This document shows, piece after piece, positions 5,426 to 7,825 of a stretch of 7,825 bases of DNA. A model generated the notes under the pieces. That model did no database searches. It saw only the letters and a program-made list of their open reading frames with translations, and was not told where the DNA came from. How positions within the stretch are numbered: the first letter of the stretch is position 1; each line of letters begins with the position of its first letter. The position numbers and the translations under genes were made by a program. This DNA comes from Actinomycetota bacterium (GTDB lineage Bacteria; Actinomycetota; Thermoleophilia; UBA2241), in NCBI GenBank assembly GCA_003157715.1, contig PMKK01000176.1, positions 5,783 through 13,607 on the forward strand. Reading direction: 5' to 3'.

Positions 5426-7312
5426 TCAGAGAAGCGCCACCCAGATCGTCACCTGACTGCCTTGGAGGGCGCGCGACCCTGCTGCCGGATCCTGCCTTAC
5501 GACGTTGCCGGGGTAGTGCCCGAAGCCGACCGTAGTGTCGACCGCCACCGAGAACCCGGCCGCCTTCAGGCTATCGGTGGCGTCACCCTCGCCGGCGCCG
5601 ACGACGTCGGGCACCGGCACCTTCCGCGGCCCGCTGCTCACCCAGTAGCGCACCCTGCTGCCGCGCAGCAGCGAGCTGCCGGCCGCCGGTCGCTGACGGA
5701 TCACCAGTCCCGGCGCCACCGCGAGTGAGTGCTGCGACAGCGCCCTGGGGACAAAACTCTCGGCGCGAAGGGCGGCGGCGGCCTCGCTCGAGGTCTCGCC
5801 GACCACGGCTGCCACCGCCGGGTGCAGGAGACCGCGGCTCACGACGAGCCGGACCCGTTGACCCTTCTTCAGCGCCACGCCCGCGGCCGGCCTCTGGACC
5901 ATCACGGCGCCCCGCACGACCTTGTCCGAGTAGCCGCCCGTCGAACGCACCGTGAAGCCCTTGTCGCGCAGCAGGCGGACGGCCTGGCGCTCACCCACGC
6001 CGATCACCGCCGGCACCGTCAAGGCGCGGCCCGCGTACGCCCTGTACGCCACGACCCCCACGATCGCCGCGACCAGCACGACGAGACCGGCCAGCAACGC
6101 GAAGCGCCGGCGTCGCCGGCGCTTCGACGAGTCACCGTCGCCGACGCGAGCGCGACCCGCGAGTGAGCGCTCCCCCTCGTCGCGGCCGCGACGCGAGCCG
6201 CCGCCCGCGTCGCCGGGACCGGGGATGACCACCCGGGTCGCGGCCGTCGAAGCGGCAACGATCGTCGCGGCGGTGGCGACGGCAACGCTCGTCGCCGCCG
6301 TGCCGGCGGCCGCGACCCCGGATGCCGGGACCCCGGCGCCCGGTTCACCACCGGCAGCGCCGAGATCGGGGGCGGTGGGCGCCGCGGCGGCGAGATCGGG
6401 GGCGGTGGGCGCCGCGGCGCCGAGATCGACGGCAATGAGCGCGGCGGCGAACTCGCCGGCACTCTGAAAGCGCTCGGCCGGGTCTTTGCGCAGCGCGCGC
6501 ACGACTATGGCGTCGAGCTCCGGCGGCAGGCCGGCGACGAGATCGGAGGGCGCCGGAGCCTGTTCGTAGGCGTGCTGCGCGGCGATGGCGAAGTCGTTGT
6601 CGCCGTCGAACGGCAGCCGGCCCGTCAGCATCTCGAACAGCACGACGCCGGCCGCGTAGAGGTCGGAGCGCCCGTCCGTGGGACCGCCGCGCGCCTGCTC
6701 GGGCGAGAGATAACGCGAGGTGCCCATCACGACGCCCGTCGAGGTGAGCGCCGAGGCGCCGAAGTGAGCGATGCCGAAATCGGCCACCTTCACCTGGCCG
6801 CCCTCGCTCAGCAGCACGTTCTGGGCGGTCACGTCGCGATGGACGATGCCGCGCTCGTGGGCGGCATCCAGCGCCGCGAGCAACCCGAGCTCGACGTCGC
6901 GCGCCGCGAGCGGCGGCAGAACGCCGACGTGCCGGAGACGCTCCTTGACCGTCTCACCGGCCACGTACTCCATGACGATGTACGAAGTGGCGGCCGACCC
7001 GCCACGGTCGTGGATGGCGACGACGTTCGGGTGATTCAGGGCGGCGGCGGCGCGCGCTTCGCGATGAAAACGCGCCACGAACTGCTCGTCGTCGGCAAAC
7101 CTCTCGCGCAGCACCTTGACCGCCACGAGCCGGCCCAGCGTCGTGTCTTCGGCAAGAAAGACTTCGGCCATACCGCCGCCGCCCAGCCGCCGTTCGACCC
7201 GGTAGCGGCCGGCGATCAGCCGCTCGCTGGCGGGGGCGGCGGCAGCGCTGGCGGGGGCGGCGGCGGCAGCAGCGCTGGCGGAAGCGTCGTCTCGTGGCTC
7301 GTCAGGGGTCAA
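5426..7312 (-). CDS. PASTA-domain transmembrane Ser/Thr protein kinase (PknB/StkP type)
   Basis: A receptor-type kinase that phosphorylates proteins in the cytosol and senses muropeptides or lipid II outside, typically controlling cell-wall growth and division. With the TTG start at 7312 (GAGGTG 6 nt upstream) it is 628 aa. An Ala-rich head (10-29) is followed by the kinase domain (about 36-295): glycine loop GGGGMAE (44-50), VAVK with Lys66, Glu85 in helix C, HRD (158-160), DFG (178-180), SPE (203-205) and SDLYAAGVV (216-224). An Ala/Thr/Pro-rich linker (296-395) has a 10-residue tandem repeat. KRRRRRR precedes a membrane span at about 404-422. Three PASTA domains follow (about 430-493, 495-561, 563-628) with PAVIG, AAVVG and PDVVG signatures. 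The catalytic loop reads HRDVTAQN, with Thr162 where Lys is expected. A GTG at 7321 is an alternative start. The frame stays open up to 7822 but that part runs antisense to dnaE and looks non-coding. Confidence 0.95.
   Translation of the reverse strand: MTPDEPRDDASASAAAAAAPASAAAAPASERLIAGRYRVERRLGGGGMAEVFLAEDTTLGRLVAVKVLRERFADDEQFVARFHREARAAAALNHPNVVAIHDRGGSAATSYIVMEYVAGETVKERLRHVGVLPPLAARDVELGLLAALDAAHERGIVHRDVTAQNVLLSEGGQVKVADFGIAHFGASALTSTGVVMGTSRYLSPEQARGGPTDGRSDLYAAGVVLFEMLTGRLPFDGDNDFAIAAQHAYEQAPAPSDLVAGLPPELDAIVVRALRKDPAERFQSAGEFAAALIAVDLGAAAPTAPDLAAAAPTAPDLGAAGGEPGAGVPASGVAAAGTAATSVAVATAATIVAASTAATRVVIPGPGDAGGGSRRGRDEGERSLAGRARVGDGDSSKRRRRRRFALLAGLVVLVAAIVGVVAYRAYAGRALTVPAVIGVGERQAVRLLRDKGFTVRSTGGYSDKVVRGAVMVQRPAAGVALKKGQRVRLVVSRGLLHPAVAAVVGETSSEAAAALRAESFVPRALSQHSLAVAPGLVIRQRPAAGSSLLRGSRVRYWVSSGPRKVPVPDVVGAGEGDATDSLKAAGFSVAVDTTVGFGHYPGNVVRQDPAAGSRALQGSQVTIWVALL
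6361..6450. repeat. 30-bp tandem repeat in the kinase linker
   Basis: Two copies (6361-6390 and 6391-6420) differ only at the last base; a third, diverged copy starts at 6421 (cgagatcgacgg). Each encodes ten linker residues of the DLGAAAPTAP type, so unit changes alter linker length while keeping frame. Confidence 0.8.
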
Positions 7313-7633
7313 GCGGAGCACCTCGTGGGTGGTCGTAGTGGACCTCGTGACGCAGGCGCCCCGAAGAGCCGGATCGCCGCGGATGGACCATATCAGTGTA
7401 GGCCACGAACGGCCGGTCGTCTTCCCCGAGGCCGTTCTCGCGGCCGGCGCGAGATGGCCGGACGCCGCGGCGGCCCGGGTGCCCTTCGCGGCGAGTTGTT
7501 CAATTGGCCAAGGTCTTGGCCAATTGAACAACGTCGCCGAAAGCAGGAGCGCTCGCGCGGGCGTGGGTTTGTGGCCGCCGGCCGAAACACCGGTTGACGA
7601 TTGGCTGGTTCGTCTACCGCCACACGGGTAGTC
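7313..7633. other. Divergent intergenic region, kinase side
   Basis: No gene is supported here. On the minus strand TACACT (7400-7395) and TATGGT (7392-7387) are possible -10 elements for the kinase, but neither has a good -35. The 38-bp palindrome at 7495-7532 is the main structure. A TTGACG at 7594-7599 on the plus strand has no matching -10. A small dyad, CTACC (7614-7618) and GGTAG (7627-7631), precedes the dnaE promoter. Confidence 0.4.
7495..7532. repeat. Perfect 38-bp inverted repeat (18-bp arms, 2-bp centre)
   Basis: The left arm gttgttcaattggccaag (7495-7512) is repeated exactly as its reverse complement at 7515-7532 around a central gt. Ten of 18 arm bases are A/T in otherwise very GC-rich DNA. 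Each arm nests two shorter palindromes, CAATTG and TTGGCCAA; the TTGGCCAA copies start at 7504 and 7516, 12 bp apart. No T-run flanks it on either strand, which argues against a Rho-independent terminator. It lies about 180 bp upstream of the kinase start and about 100 bp upstream of the dnaE -35. A large operator or other protein-binding site is the likeliest reading. Confidence 0.9.
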
Positions 7634-7662
7634 TTGACACGAACATCTGTTCGCATCATGCT
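7634..7662 (+). promoter_or_regulatory. dnaE promoter
   Basis: A perfect -35 TTGACA (7634-7639) is followed after 17 nt by CATGCT (7657-7662), a weak -10 that keeps the second-position A and last T. Transcription would start near 7669, leaving a leader of about 130 nt before the dnaE ATG at 7802. Confidence 0.55.
7640..7653. promoter_or_regulatory. LexA (SOS) box in the dnaE promoter
   Basis: CGAAC-ATCT-GTTCG matches the Gram-positive/actinobacterial LexA consensus CGAAC-N4-GTTCG at all ten defined positions. It fills most of the spacer between the -35 and -10, where bound LexA would block RNA polymerase. LexA repression and DNA-damage induction are inferred. Confidence 0.7.
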
Positions 7663-7801
7663 GAAGGTCGTTCGGGGGAGAGACGAGCGCGAACACTGGC
7701 CGCCGGCCTCGCCCGAACAAGGCGTCATCCACTACCTCGGGTACTTGCCCGCGCGGCCGCCGCTCCCTCTCCCCATCTCTACCGCGCCAACCAGGTGTCC
7801 A

Positions 7802-7825
7802 ATGAGCTTCGTCCACCTCCACGTC
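7802..7825 (+). CDS. dnaE: DNA polymerase III alpha subunit, N-terminus only (3' end off window)
   Basis: Eight codons are visible, encoding MSFVHLHV. This matches the start of bacterial replicative DNA polymerase III alpha subunits, whose PHP domain opens with an FVHLHVHSEYSLLDG-type motif holding metal-binding His residues. AGGTG at 7793-7797 stands 4 nt before the ATG as a ribosome-binding site. HLHV is more typical of DnaE1 than of the error-prone DnaE2/ImuC, which usually begins with an ELHCHS-like string, but eight residues cannot settle this. An upstream ATG at 7658 is in frame with no intervening stop; it overlaps the -10, lacks a ribosome-binding site and encodes a Pro/Arg-rich stretch unlike DnaE, so it is not preferred. 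Confidence 0.8.

Noticed and set aside
7495..7532. Palindrome as a Rho-independent terminator
   Set aside because: Neither flank has a T-run; the bases after each arm are GC-rich.
6572..7597. Plus-strand open frame of 341 codons opposite the kinase
   Set aside because: It is antisense to the kinase catalytic domain, with no recognisable motif and shadow-type composition.
7313..7822. N-terminal extension of the kinase to an ATG at 7822
   Set aside because: It would run antisense through dnaE, the LexA-box promoter and the palindrome. Its residues match no domain, and a Shine-Dalgarno supports a start at 7312.

Overview
This is a very GC-rich stretch (about 70% by eye) with strong G/C bias at third codon positions, GTG and TTG starts, a PASTA-domain Ser/Thr kinase, a PadR regulator and an actinobacterial-type LexA box (CGAAC-N4-GTTCG). 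That combination points to Actinomycetota. A deep-branching class such as Thermoleophilia is possible, but this is only an impression. The window looks chromosomal. No phage genes, transposase, CRISPR array, tRNA or rRNA were seen.

Layout, left to right. (1) 1-3094, minus strand: a secreted family-5 (oligopeptide/nickel-type) ABC substrate-binding protein is followed after 9 nt by a divergent fold-type III PLP-dependent decarboxylase, cut by the left edge. (2) 3095-3238: a compact divergent promoter region. (3) 3239-4003, plus strand: a beta-phosphoglucomutase-like HAD phosphatase, apparently from a leaderless mRNA. (4) 4004-4110: 26-bp tandem repeats. (5) 4111 to about 4401, minus strand: the decayed C-terminal end of a polytopic membrane protein resembling PIG-V-type mannosyltransferases. 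(6) 4654-5348, plus strand: a strong promoter/operator and a PadR repressor with a His/Cys-rich N-terminal tail like that of the E. coli metal sensor YqjI. (7) 5426-7312, minus strand: a PknB-type transmembrane kinase with three PASTA domains, convergent with padR. (8) 7313-7801: a long divergent intergenic region with a perfect 38-bp inverted repeat and a consensus promoter that has a LexA box in its spacer. (9) 7802-7825, plus strand: the first eight codons of DNA polymerase III alpha (dnaE).

How the parts relate. The binding protein and decarboxylase probably form an operon for uptake and use of a peptide or amino-acid-like compound. PadR probably represses itself through the dyad in its promoter, perhaps in response to metal. 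The kinase and dnaE are divergent neighbours and may share regulatory DNA. I see no clearly new multi-gene system. The points most worth a second look are the LexA-box promoter and long palindrome upstream of dnaE, the His-rich PadR with its operator, the decarboxylase with altered active-site motifs, and the membrane-anchored binding protein.
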